A DNA stretch of 64,000 nucleotides, from positions 1,364,001-1,428,000 of the forward strand of contig NZ_VFMM01000002.1 in the NCBI RefSeq assembly GCF_006715085.1. The letters are read 5' to 3'. This document shows positions 1 to 7,330 of this stretch, one piece after another (position 1 is the first letter of the stretch; each line of letters opens with the position of its first letter). The DNA comes from Kribbella jejuensis. GTDB lineage: Bacteria; Actinomycetota; Actinomycetes; Propionibacteriales; Kribbellaceae. The notes beneath the pieces are model-generated. The model was not told the DNA's origin and did not search any database. It was given only the letters and a program-made list of their open reading frames with translations. Position numbers and translations under genes: made by a program.

Positions 1-98
1 CGCCCGCGCTCCACCTCGTCCAGGTCGTCGACGAACTCGTCCCGAGCCTGATCGACACCTGCCCACCAGACGGCCACAACCGCTCCTCGCGACTCCAT
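1..98 (-). CDS. Partial CDS, N-terminus of a possible 4'-phosphopantetheinyl transferase
   Basis: The gene starts at an ATG whose bases overlap the TGA stop of the upstream PadR gene (ATGA overlap), and it runs off the left edge, so only about 33 residues are visible. They begin MESRGAVVAVWWAGVDQ and continue with an acidic helix ending DDLDEVERGR. A hydrophobic strand ending in WWA followed by an acidic D/E-rich helix and an ERxR motif is how Sfp-type phosphopantetheinyl transferases usually begin, which is the basis for the guess. The 4-bp overlap implies translational coupling with the PadR regulator. The catalytic residues lie outside the window, so the family call is tentative while the presence of a gene is fairly secure. 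Confidence 0.45.
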   Translation of the reverse strand, partial: MESRGAVVAVWWAGVDQARDEFVDDLDEVERG

Positions 99-676
99 CA
101 CACCGGGCCGGGAATCCAGCTCAGCGTGCCGGAGGCCAGGTCCGCGAGGACCCCGTCGATCCACTCGGCCTCCGCGACCGTGGCGGCGAGCTGGTACTCC
201 GTCTCCAGCAGCGCGAACCGTGGGATCGGCTTGCCGTCCACCTTCGTGTCGAGCTCGTCCTGGAGTTCGGCGATCCGCTTCGTCAGGGACTCCCGCCGCT
301 GACCCAGCAACTCACCCGCGGCCTCCGGCGGCAGCAGCATCACGAACGACAGCCCGGCCGGAAACTCCGGGAACTCGTTCCGCGGCGTCGTGAGGATCTC
401 CGCCAACCAGGTCCGGCACACCTCCCGACCCTCGTCGGTCAGGTGGTACACCGTGCGCTCCGGGTACCGCTCGTCCCGCTCGGTCGCGCCGGCCGTGATC
501 AGCCCGGCCTCCTCCAGACGCACGATCATCCGGTACAGGCTTGTGCGCTGCCCGACGTTCACCACCTGGTCCTTGCCCCACTGCTTGATCAGCCGCTGCA
601 GCCCGTACGGATGCATCGGCCCGTTCTCCAGCAGGCCGAGGATCGCCATCGCCAGTGTCGAGCGTCGAAAAGTCAC
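98..676 (-). CDS. PadR family transcriptional regulator
   Basis: This 192-residue protein has the PadR layout: an N-terminal winged helix (about residues 5-85, with ILGLLENGPMHPYGL for helix 1 and the turn, and the wing ERTVYHLTDEGREVCRTWL) followed by a C-terminal helical dimerisation segment (about 95-190). PadR proteins are cytoplasmic repressors that usually control a neighbouring detoxification or transport gene. Here the divergent neighbour is an alpha/beta hydrolase, and the 66-bp gap carries repeated ATGTAACTA elements that could be its operator. Its stop overlaps the start of the next minus-strand gene, so the two are probably co-transcribed. Confidence 0.9.
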   Translation of the reverse strand: MTFRRSTLAMAILGLLENGPMHPYGLQRLIKQWGKDQVVNVGQRTSLYRMIVRLEEAGLITAGATERDERYPERTVYHLTDEGREVCRTWLAEILTTPRNEFPEFPAGLSFVMLLPPEAAGELLGQRRESLTKRIAELQDELDTKVDGKPIPRFALLETEYQLAATVAEAEWIDGVLADLASGTLSWIPGPV

Positions 677-701
677 CCTCTCACTCTAAGGGGCAACGAA
701 A

Positions 702-734
702 CTAGTTGCAATGTAACTAGACGCCATGTAACTA
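702..734. promoter_or_regulatory. Candidate PadR operator between divergent genes
   Basis: The gap between the PadR gene and the hydrolase contains a perfect inverted repeat, CTAGTT (702-707) and AACTAG (715-720), spaced by 7 bp. It also has two direct copies of ATGTAACTA (711-719 and 726-734) 15 bp apart. Position and symmetry suggest binding of the adjacent PadR protein; this is inference. Confidence 0.45.
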
Positions 735-742
735 TCGATCTC

Positions 743-1630
743 ATGAAAACAGCAGAACTGACCCAAGGCGCCGTCACCTCGCCCGACGGCACCGAGATCG
801 GCTACTACAAAACCGGCCGGGGCCCGGCCGTCGTCATCCTGCACGGCAGCATGGAGTCCGCCCGCAGCCACACCCTGTTCGCGGCGGCGCTGGCCGACGA
901 GTTCACCGTCTACCTCCCGGACCGTCGCGGCCGCGGACTCTCCGGCCCGCACCGCCCGGACCACGGCGTCGCCACCGAGGTCGAGGACCTGAACGCCGTC
1001 CTCACCGCTGCCGGAGCCGAGCGCGCCTTCGGTGTCAGCGCCGGGGGAGCGGTCGTCCTCGAGGCCGCCCGTACGTGCAAGAACCTCAAGCAGATCGCGC
1101 TCTACGAGCCTGCGATCGCCGCCGACGGTGCACCGCATCGCGAGTGGCTGACCCGCTTCGACCAGGAGGTCGCCCGGGGCGATCTGGCCGGCGCGATGGT
1201 GACGAGCATGTTCGGCTTCGAGATGGCGCCCGCGTTCCTCAAGGTGATGCCGCGCGGCCTGCTCCGCTGGATGACCGAGAAGATGATGGCGAAGGAAGAA
1301 CGCCGTGCGGCCGCCGGCACGATCACGATGCGCCAACTGGCGCCGACGATCCACGCCGAGGGCACGATCGTGGCCGAGCTCGGCGGCACCTTCGACAAGT
1401 TCCGCGCGGTCGAGGCCGACGTACTACTCATGGGTGGCACCAAGGGTCTGTCCGGTCTCAAGCCCGGCCGCGCAACGCTCGAGCAGGTGCTCCCGCACGT
1501 CCGCCGGATCGAGTACGACGGCTACGACCACGGCTCGTCCTCGGATCCGGGCGGCGTCAACCCGACCGGCACGCCGGATGCCGTGCGCCGCATCGCCGCA
1601 GACGTCAAGGCATTCTTCAAGCAGCAGTGA
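743..1630 (+). CDS. Alpha/beta hydrolase
   Basis: A 295-residue alpha/beta hydrolase-fold protein. The HG oxyanion region VVILHGSMESARS lies near residue 33, the strand FTVYLPDRRGRGLSG follows, and the nucleophile-elbow region reads FGVSAGGAVVLEA (G-x-S-x-G form GVSAG). A C-terminal DHGSS segment can supply the catalytic histidine. The ATG at 743 was chosen over farther upstream codons because homology begins there and the upstream stretch contains the operator repeats. The substrate cannot be told. Its stop overlaps the 3' end of the convergent HxlR gene by 14 bp. Being divergent from a PadR gene suggests substrate-responsive repression. Confidence 0.85.
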   Translation: MKTAELTQGAVTSPDGTEIGYYKTGRGPAVVILHGSMESARSHTLFAAALADEFTVYLPDRRGRGLSGPHRPDHGVATEVEDLNAVLTAAGAERAFGVSAGGAVVLEAARTCKNLKQIALYEPAIAADGAPHREWLTRFDQEVARGDLAGAMVTSMFGFEMAPAFLKVMPRGLLRWMTEKMMAKEERRAAAGTITMRQLAPTIHAEGTIVAELGGTFDKFRAVEADVLLMGGTKGLSGLKPGRATLEQVLPHVRRIEYDGYDHGSSSDPGGVNPTGTPDAVRRIAADVKAFFKQQ

Positions 1631-2495
1631 CCGCAGCCGTCGTGAACGCCCAGTCGACCGCGTCCGCGATGTCCGTCACCGGATACCGCACCGCCTGCAC
1701 GACGCGGTCCGCGCCGACGACCAGCACGACCCGCTTCAACCGCTCGTAGCCACCCGCGCGGAACGTCGGCAGGCGCAACGCCGCCGCGAGTTCCAGGTCG
1801 AGGTCGGACAGCAGCAGGTGCGGGATGTCCTCCGCGTCGGCGAACGCCAGCTGCTCGTCGGGGCGCTGCGTACTCACCCCGCGGACGGCGATCCGCTGGT
1901 CCACGAACTCGCCGTACCGCCCGGCGAACAACCGGTTCTCCAAAGTGCAGCCCGTCGTACCCGCGATGTCCTCCCAGCCGTCGGGCAGGCGCGTCGGCCG
2001 CCCGGTTGCCGGATACCCGAACAGCACGGTCGTCCTCGCGTCCGGATCCACGACGTCGACCGTCGTACCTGCGGTCGACCGCAGACCGACGTACGGCAGG
2101 CGCTGTCCGACGAGCTCGTGCAACCGCTGCGCCGGCGGCTCGTCGACGGTGTTCGTACCGGTCAGTGATCCGTCGCCGAGCAACCAACGATCGCCCCAGT
2201 CCTGCAGCGCGACCAGCACCGGCAACAGCGCGCGCCCGCGGGGTGTCAGCTCGTACGCGTACCGCGTCGGCCGGTCCTGGTACGCCGTCTTGGCCACGAT
2301 CCGACTGTCGACAAGCCCGTTCAGCCGCTCGGTCAGCACCTTCCGGGAGATGTGCAGCGACTCCGCGAGCTCGTCGAACCGGGACAGCCCGCGGGCCAGA
2401 TCGCGGACGATCAGCAGCTCCCAGCCGTCACCGATGACGCCGAGGGACTGCGCGATCGCACAGTCCGGCTCCGGCGAGAAGCTGCTCCGCCGCAT
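1617..2495 (-). CDS. HxlR-type winged helix fused to a peroxiredoxin domain
   Basis: This 292-residue protein has an HxlR/MarR-like winged helix at about residues 5-105 (DCAIAQSLGVIGDGWELLIV, then SRKVLTERLNGLVDSRIV). Residues 125-285 match a peroxiredoxin: LPYVGLRSTAGTTVDVV, the GRPTRLPDGWEDI loop, TTGCTLEN with candidate peroxidatic Cys183, then GVSTQ and LLLSDLDLELAAAL. The position five residues after Cys183, where BCP-type enzymes can have a resolving Cys, is Arg, so it would act as a 1-Cys type. ATG 2495 is preferred because it has a GAGAGG ribosome site and begins at the HTH. Inference: a regulator that senses peroxide or thiols through its own Prx domain and controls the divergent MFS gene. 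Confidence 0.85.
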   Translation of the reverse strand: MRRSSFSPEPDCAIAQSLGVIGDGWELLIVRDLARGLSRFDELAESLHISRKVLTERLNGLVDSRIVAKTAYQDRPTRYAYELTPRGRALLPVLVALQDWGDRWLLGDGSLTGTNTVDEPPAQRLHELVGQRLPYVGLRSTAGTTVDVVDPDARTTVLFGYPATGRPTRLPDGWEDIAGTTGCTLENRLFAGRYGEFVDQRIAVRGVSTQRPDEQLAFADAEDIPHLLLSDLDLELAAALRLPTFRAGGYERLKRVVLVVGADRVVQAVRYPVTDIADAVDWAFTTAAVTAA

Positions 2496-2543
2496 CTGCG
2501 CACCTCTCCGATTCCGGTTGCCACCCGGCGGCCAGGCCGGGTA

Positions 2544-2560
2544 AGTTCCCAACAGGAACT
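2544..2560. promoter_or_regulatory. Candidate operator of the HxlR-peroxiredoxin regulator
   Basis: A perfect inverted repeat AGTTCC / GGAACT with a 5-bp spacer lies between the divergent regulator and MFS genes, about 24 bp before the preferred MFS start. HxlR-type regulators commonly bind short GTT/AAC-containing palindromes, so this is the likeliest operator in the gap. Confidence 0.5.
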
Positions 2561-2583
2561 CACTCTACCGCAAGGGGGTGGAC

Positions 2584-3783
2584 GTGTACTGGCGCCGGAT
2601 CGCGGAACTTCCCACCTGGCTCAAGGCCGTCATGGTCGGCCAGCTGGTCAACGGCGCCGGCGCGCTCGCCTGGGTCTACCTGACGCTGTACCTGGTCGAG
2701 GATCGCGGCATGTCGGCGCAACAGGCCGGCTTCGCCGCCGCGGCGTACGGCGTCGGCCTGGTCGGCGGGAACCTCGGCGGCGGGTGGTTCGGCGACCGTT
2801 TCGGCCTGCGTACGGCGGCCCTCGCGAGCCAGCTGCTCTGGGCCGTCAGCTGTATCGCAATGCCCTTCACGCCAGGGATGGCGATCGCCGTGGTCGCCGC
2901 GCTGGCCGGCCTGTTCGGCGGAGCCGACCGCCCCAACCTGAGCGCCCTGGTCGCGATCTCGCTCCCGCCGGAACGCCGCCGCGAAGGCATCGCCCTGTCG
3001 CGCACCGCGACCAATGCGGGCTTCACGATCGGCCCGCCGCTCGGCGGTCTGCTGGCGACGTACGACTTCACGCTGGTCTTCGTCGTCGACGCGGTCACCA
3101 GCCTGATCATGGCCGCGATCGTGTGGCGCTGGGTCCCGAACGCGCGGCGTACGGTCGGAGTCTCGGTCACCGGGTTGTGGACCTCGGTACTTCGTGATCG
3201 TGCGGTACTGGTCGTGCTCGCGACGATCGTGGTCGTCGACACCGTCTACCGGCAGATCTTCGCGACGATGCCGCTCCTGCTGCGCGATGCCGGTACGCCG
3301 GCCGTCGCGTACGGCGTACTCCTCGGCGCAAGTTCCGTGGTGATCGTGCTGTTCGAGGCGCCGCTCGCCGTACGTCTGCGCGGTCACACCGCGACCCGCG
3401 TGATCGCAGCCGGTTTCGCCTGTATCGGCGTCGGCCTCGCGGTCATCGGCGTCTGGCCGGTCCTCGCGGGCGCGGCCGTCGCGATCGCGGTGATGACCGC
3501 GGGGGAGATGCTCTACAAGCCGACCGCCACCGCGCACGTCGCCGACGCGGCGCCGGAGGGGATGGTCGGACGGTACTCCAGCCTGTACGCGGCCGCGTCG
3601 ATCAGCGGGATGTTCCTCGCGCCGGCGATCGGCGGTACGACGTACCAGCACGCACCGCGACTGCTCTACCCGGTCGCTGCGGGCCTTGCGCTCGCGGCTG
3701 CCGCCGTACTGCTGGTCACTCGGGCAGCGGCGCGGGACGTCCTTCCCAGCGAGTCGACAGCACAACCGTCGTCCGCGTCCTGA
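2584..3783 (+). CDS. MFS transporter
   Basis: A protein of about 399 residues with roughly twelve hydrophobic segments, typical of major facilitator exporters. The loop between helices 2 and 3 reads GGGWFGDRFGLRT, a form of the MFS A motif (GxxxDRxGRR). Helix 5 carries the glycine-rich SRTATNAGFTIGPPLGG. GTG 2584 is preferred to GTG 2578 because the AAGGGG ribosome site at 2572-2577 touches the earlier codon but sits about six bases from the later one. The divergent HxlR-peroxiredoxin gene and the palindrome between them suggest induction by the same stress signal. The substrate is unknown. Its last 68 bases overlap the convergent Lrp gene. Confidence 0.85.
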   Translation: MYWRRIAELPTWLKAVMVGQLVNGAGALAWVYLTLYLVEDRGMSAQQAGFAAAAYGVGLVGGNLGGGWFGDRFGLRTAALASQLLWAVSCIAMPFTPGMAIAVVAALAGLFGGADRPNLSALVAISLPPERRREGIALSRTATNAGFTIGPPLGGLLATYDFTLVFVVDAVTSLIMAAIVWRWVPNARRTVGVSVTGLWTSVLRDRAVLVVLATIVVVDTVYRQIFATMPLLLRDAGTPAVAYGVLLGASSVVIVLFEAPLAVRLRGHTATRVIAAGFACIGVGLAVIGVWPVLAGAAVAIAVMTAGEMLYKPTATAHVADAAPEGMVGRYSSLYAAASISGMFLAPAIGGTTYQHAPRLLYPVAAGLALAAAAVLLVTRAAARDVLPSESTAQPSSAS

Positions 3784-4165
3784 CCACACCGTTCACGCGG
3801 CGCAGTGAGCCGACGACCGCCTCCAGTTGCGTGACGTCGGCGACCCGGACCTTGACGACGAGCTCCTGGTCACCGGCCACGAACCAGCAGTCCTCGACCG
3901 CGGGGATGTCGCGGACCTGGTCGACGATGTCGTCGGTCTCCACGTCGTCGCGCTGGAACAGGCCGATCAGCGCGCTGGTGCCCAGGCCGACCTGGTCCGG
4001 GGCGACCACGGCGCGGTAGCCGAGCAGTACGCCGCGCTCCTCGAGGCGCCGTACCCGTTCCTGGACGCTCGGACCGGACAGGCCGACCTCGCGGCCCAGT
4101 TCGGCCCAGCTGGAGCGCCCGTTCAGCCGCAGCGCCTCGATCAGCTGCCGGTCGATCGCGTCCAT
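3716..4165 (-). CDS. Lrp/AsnC family transcriptional regulator
   Basis: 149 residues, the normal size for the family. The N-terminal AsnC-type helix-turn-helix (MDAIDRQLIEALRLNGRSSW ... GLSGPSVQERVRRLEERGVL) is followed by a C-terminal RAM/ligand-binding domain ending in VVGSLRRVNGVVRTRTTVVL. Such proteins form octamer-like assemblies and sense amino acids. The gene overlaps the end of the convergent MFS gene by 68 bp. The intergenic region on its 5' side leads to a small plus-strand gene at 4309, which may or may not be a target. Confidence 0.92.
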   Translation of the reverse strand: MDAIDRQLIEALRLNGRSSWAELGREVGLSGPSVQERVRRLEERGVLLGYRAVVAPDQVGLGTSALIGLFQRDDVETDDIVDQVRDIPAVEDCWFVAGDQELVVKVRVADVTQLEAVVGSLRRVNGVVRTRTTVVLSTRWEGRPAPLPE

Positions 4166-4308
4166 GTTGCCTCCTGTTTACCGCAGATTCCAAGGCTAGG
4201 AATGCTCTGGGCCTTTAATTCGTTTGTGAGAGCGTAGTGCTTAACGTATAAATTGAGGTACCGGGGCGAGTCCACCCCGGTTCCGCCGTACAACCCAGTG
4301 AAGGAACC

Positions 4309-4437
4309 ATGATCACCCCCGATGTTGCCCGCGCCCGTATCGACGAGCGGCACCGGCTGGCCGCGCAGGCCCGCCGTGCGCACGCCGTCCCGTCTGCCTG
4401 GCGCCGGCTGCTGACCCGCACCGCCCGCAACCGCTGA
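4309..4437 (+). CDS. Small basic protein, 42 aa, unknown function
   Basis: The ATG is preceded by a well-spaced AAGGAA (4301-4306) and opens a 42-codon frame, MITPDVARARIDERHRLAAQ then Arg/Ala-rich to a TARNR end. Third codon positions are strongly GC-biased, supporting real coding. It is basic, probably one amphipathic helix, with no membrane segment. An AT-rich stretch (4212-4256) just upstream could hold its promoter. I do not recognise a characterised family. Confidence 0.5.
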   Translation: MITPDVARARIDERHRLAAQARRAHAVPSAWRRLLTRTARNR

Positions 4438-4524
4438 CCGATCTTCCGCGACCGGTGTGCCCCGTGAGTGTTCCGGTGCCACCGGTCGCTGTCGTCTCCG
4501 CCGGCACGAGATAAGCTCTGCCTC

Positions 4525-4683
4525 ATGCTTTCGTACCTGGTGCCGCTGATTGCGGTCGCTCAAGAGGCCGCGGTCGACGCCTCGCACATCTCGAAGTGGT
4601 GGTTCGGCGTCTTCGCGATGGTCGTGTTCCTGCTGCTGCTCGCCGTCACCGTGATCATGGGCAAGGGCCGGCCGCACAGCTGA
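4525..4683 (+). CDS. Small single-pass membrane protein, 52 aa
   Basis: The frame begins MLSYLVPLIAVAQEAAVDAS and contains one strong membrane helix (WWFGVFAMVVFLLLLAVTVIM) followed by a short basic tail GKGRPHS. An in-frame GTG or ATG farther upstream would add a poor N-terminus, so ATG 4525 is preferred. It ends 21 bp before nadD and is probably in the same transcript. Function unknown. Confidence 0.6.
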   Translation: MLSYLVPLIAVAQEAAVDASHISKWWFGVFAMVVFLLLLAVTVIMGKGRPHS

Positions 4684-4704
4684 GCGGCTTGCTGAAGGGC
4701 TGAC

Positions 4705-5316
4705 GTGGCTGCCGTGGAGCGAATCCGGCGTATCGGCGTGATGGGTGGCACGTTCGACCCGATCCATCACGGGCACCTGGTCGCGGCCAGCGAGGTGCAG
4801 TCGTACTTCGACCTCGACGAGGTGATCTTCGTACCGACCGGCCAGCCCTGGCAGAAGTCGGACCGGAAGGTCTCCCCGGCCGAGGACCGGTACCTGATGA
4901 CCGTGATCGCGACCGCGTCCAACCCGCGGTTCTCGGTCAGCCGCGTCGACATCGACCGGCCTGGGCCGACGTACACGATCGACACCCTGCGCGACCTGTC
5001 CCGGCTGTACCCGGACGCCGAACTGTTCTTCATCACCGGCGCCGACGCGCTCGCCCAGATCCTCACCTGGCGGGACGTGGACGAGATGTTCAAGCTCGCC
5101 CAGTTCGTCGGCTGTACGCGACCGGGGACCGACCAGCTCGAACTACCGCTCGACCAGCTGCCGATGGACCGGATCACCCTGCTCGAGGTGCCGGCGCTGG
5201 CGATCTCGTCCACCGAGTGCCGCGCCCGCGTCGCCAAGGGCAATCCAACCTGGTATCTGGTGCCCGACGGCATCGTCCAGTACATCGCCAAGCGAGAGCT
5301 CTACACCAACCGTTAG
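4705..5316 (+). CDS. nadD: Nicotinate-nucleotide adenylyltransferase
   Basis: This enzyme adenylylates nicotinate mononucleotide with ATP to give deamido-NAD, a late cytoplasmic step of NAD synthesis. The 203-residue sequence has the nucleotidyltransferase signature GVMGGTFDPIHHGHL at the N-terminus (the HxGH ATP site is HHGH) and the C-terminal ISSTECR, a variant of ISSTxIR. The length is typical. GTG 4705 or the GTG nine bases later could be the start. It is followed after 7 bp by rsfS, the widely conserved nadD-rsfS order. Confidence 0.97.
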   Translation: MAAVERIRRIGVMGGTFDPIHHGHLVAASEVQSYFDLDEVIFVPTGQPWQKSDRKVSPAEDRYLMTVIATASNPRFSVSRVDIDRPGPTYTIDTLRDLSRLYPDAELFFITGADALAQILTWRDVDEMFKLAQFVGCTRPGTDQLELPLDQLPMDRITLLEVPALAISSTECRARVAKGNPTWYLVPDGIVQYIAKRELYTNR

Positions 5317-5323
5317 GACCTCA

Positions 5324-5767
5324 ATGCCTGCCAGTGAACGCGCCATCGAGCTGCTGACCGCAGCCGCGGAAGCCGCCCACGACAAGAAGGCCGAGAACGT
5401 ACTCGCCTTCGACGTGTCCGAGCAGCTCGCGATCACCGACGCGTTCCTGGTCGCGTCCGCCTCGAACGACCGCCAGGTACGCGCGATCGTGGACGCGATC
5501 GAGGAGAAGCTCCGCGTCGACTTCGACGCCAAGCCGGTACGCCGCGAAGGCGCGCGCGAGGGCCGCTGGGTGCTGCTCGACTACCTGGACATCGTCATCC
5601 ACGTCCAGCACGACGAGGAGCGCGCGTTCTACTCATTGGAACGACTGTGGCGCGACTGCCCAATCATTCCCCTGCCTGCCGCTGACGGCTCGCTCACCGA
5701 CCTCGGCCCGACTCCGGCGTCTGGCTCGGCCTCGGTGTCCGGCTCGGCTTCGGCTTCGGCTGAATGA
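5324..5767 (+). CDS. rsfS: Ribosome silencing factor RsfS
   Basis: RsfS binds ribosomal protein uL14 and blocks subunit joining when nutrients are scarce. The 147 residues include the family core, with NVLAFDVSEQLAITDAFLVA, ASNDRQVRAIVDAIEE and EGRWVLLDYLDIVIHV. The C-terminus carries a low-complexity Ser/Ala/Gly tail (about residues 128-147) encoded by short gctcggcttcgg-like repeats, an extension beyond the usual domain. The stop overlaps the start of the next gene (ATGA), indicating translational coupling. Confidence 0.96.
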   Translation: MPASERAIELLTAAAEAAHDKKAENVLAFDVSEQLAITDAFLVASASNDRQVRAIVDAIEEKLRVDFDAKPVRREGAREGRWVLLDYLDIVIHVQHDEERAFYSLERLWRDCPIIPLPAADGSLTDLGPTPASGSASVSGSASASAE

Positions 5768-6408
5768 GCGCGGGACGGCTGATCGTCTGGCGGCACGGCC
5801 GGACCGAGTGGAACCTGCAGGACAAGATCCAAGGCCAGGCAGACATCCCCCTCGACGAGGTAGGCATCGCCCAGGCCCGAGCCGCCGCCGCGCGCCTCGC
5901 CTCGCTCGCCCCCACCCGCCTCTTCGCGAGCGACCTCCAACGAGCCGCCGCCACCGCCGGTGAACTCGCCGCCCTGACCGGCCTGAAGATCGAGTATGAG
6001 GAAGCCCTCCGAGAGATCGACGTCGACGACTGGGCCGGTCTCACCATGACCGAACTGGCGGCGATCAACCCAGAGGCGGCCGCCCGCATCCGCAACGGCG
6101 AACCCCAACGCCGCGGCTCCAACGGCGAAACCGTCGAAGAAGTAGCCACCCGCTTCGCCGACGCCCTCACCCGCATCTCCGCCGAGGGCACCTCCGAAGA
6201 CACCATCGTCATCGCCACCCACGGCCTCGCCGCCCGCGTAGGCATCTGCCTGTTCCTCGGCATCCCCCAACCGAACTGGCCCGCCTTCGGAGGCCTCTCC
6301 AACTGCAACTGGGTCTCCCTCCTCCCCGGCCGCCACGGCTGGCGAATCGAAGAATGGAACGCCGGCTCCCTCCCCGAACCAGTAATGAGCGACGACCCCC
6401 AACGCTGA
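5764..6408 (+). CDS. Histidine phosphatase (phosphoglycerate mutase-like)
   Basis: 214 residues of the histidine phosphatase superfamily. The catalytic RHG motif is at residues 10-12 (IVWRHGRTEWN), and the second catalytic His is in VIATHGLAARVG. The YEEALREIDVDDWAG segment matches the acid/base helix of the cofactor-independent phosphatase group. In actinobacteria this gene commonly follows nadD-rsfS; the physiological substrate is uncertain (glucosyl-3-phosphoglycerate phosphatase and general phosphatase are both possible). The 3' quarter uses cc-rich codons unlike the first half. Confidence 0.88.
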   Translation: MSAGRLIVWRHGRTEWNLQDKIQGQADIPLDEVGIAQARAAAARLASLAPTRLFASDLQRAAATAGELAALTGLKIEYEEALREIDVDDWAGLTMTELAAINPEAAARIRNGEPQRRGSNGETVEEVATRFADALTRISAEGTSEDTIVIATHGLAARVGICLFLGIPQPNWPAFGGLSNCNWVSLLPGRHGWRIEEWNAGSLPEPVMSDDPQR

Positions 6409-6440
6409 CGGGCGACACCATCCAACGGACACCGCCCAAC

Positions 6441-6840
6441 GGACACCGCTACGCGGCGGCTGTCTTGTTGGCCGCCTCCGGCGGCGCGCGAACTGTTTGT
6501 ACCGGCCCGGCAGCGGCGAAGTGGCTCCTACCGCACACACCGTCCAAAGGTCACCGCTTCGCGGCGGCTGTCTTGTCGGCCGCCTCCGGCGGCGCGCGAA
6601 CTGTTTGTACCGGGCGCGGGCACTGGCGAAGTGGCGGCTCCTACCGCGCGGACCCTCCAAAGGTCACCGCTTCGCGGCGGCTGTGTTGTTGGCCGCCTCC
6701 GGCGGCGCGCGAACCGTTCTACCGGCCACGGGTACCGGCTAAGTGGCGGCTCCTACCGGGTGCACGCTGGAAGGTCCGCCGCTTGGCGGTGCCGTGTGTT
6801 GGCCGTCTTCGGCGGCGCGTGTACCGGTTCTATGGAGCAT
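6441..6840. repeat. Tandem array of about four GC-rich 108-112 bp repeats
   Basis: Units begin near 6444, 6552, 6664 and 6776. Each carries a caccgct-tcgcggcggctgt start, a ttgttggccgcctccggcggcgcgcg core able to fold as GGCGGC/GCCGCC hairpins, and a gtaccgg / gaagtggc-ggctcctaccg end. The spacings 108, 112 and 112 are not all multiples of three and the reading frame shifts between units, so the array is not a protein repeat. The last unit is the most diverged. It sits between the phosphatase gene and tRNA-Ala. Confidence 0.75.
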
Positions 6841-7253
6841 GGGCACTGGCACCATCGCGGCCTTCGGCCGACCGTTCCAGGCTGGCGTCCCGTCGTACCC
6901 GCCAAGTGCTCCTTCCGGCTAGTGAAGGCCCAGCTGCCTCGATCTGAACCGTCACAGCGACCTCGCCTGGCGTCTTGTTCCGCGGCTGGCACGTTGCAAC
7001 AGGCCACTCGTGCAACAACCCGCCAGCCGTCGGCGCTCGGGCGGGCACAGCGGCCACCGAACGACGAAAACCTCACCGCCGCGAGGCCCCCTGAGGTGTC
7101 CACAGCGGACCATGCACTGAGGCGACGTACTGTGACCAGAAGGCCTACTGACACCAGTCACCGAGGTGTCCCGGACCACATCAGCCACACGAGGGAACCG
7201 ATTTTTCTTTGCAGGCACTCATCCGCTAAGCTTTCGGAGTCGCAAGACACCGC
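6841..7253. other. Gene-free spacer upstream of tRNA-Ala
   Basis: No open frame here shows the third-position GC bias of genuine genes in this genome. The AT-richer stretch before the tRNA (7200-7230, containing atttttcttt) probably includes the tRNA promoter. I see no other structure. Confidence 0.5.
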
Positions 7254-7329
7254 GGGGCTTTGGCGCAGTTGGTAGCGCGCTTCCATGGCATGGAAGAGGT
7301 CAGGGGTTCGAATCCCCTAAGCTCCACCA
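7254..7329 (+). tRNA. tRNA-Ala (GGC anticodon)
   Basis: The acceptor arm GGGGCTT pairs with AAGCTCC (one G-T pair). The D arm is followed by the anticodon stem CTTCC/GGAAG with loop ATGGCAT, giving anticodon GGC (alanine). The T arm is AGGGG TTCGAAT CCCCT. The discriminator is A7326 and CCA is encoded at 7327-7329. Its 3' half is the core of the direct repeats at 10725-10747 and 12174-12203, so it serves as the integration target of this locus. Confidence 0.97.
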
Positions 7330-7330
7330 C
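7315..7330. repeat. Left copy of 16-bp direct repeat flanking the IS481-family element
   Basis: The sequence ccctaagctccaccac at the tRNA 3' end recurs with one mismatch (ccctaagctccacgac) at 8680-8695, immediately beyond the right end of the insertion sequence. It is most simply the target-site duplication made when the element inserted 3' of the tRNA. Confidence 0.6.

Noticed and set aside
6441..6840. CRISPR array
   Set aside because: Units are about 110 bp without a short constant repeat and variable spacers of equal length, and no cas genes are near.
6354..6947. An open plus-strand frame across the 110-bp repeats with repeated AAASGGARTVCTG-like peptides
   Set aside because: The repeat unit changes frame between copies (108 and 112 bp spacings), codon bias is absent, and the start lies inside the phosphatase gene.
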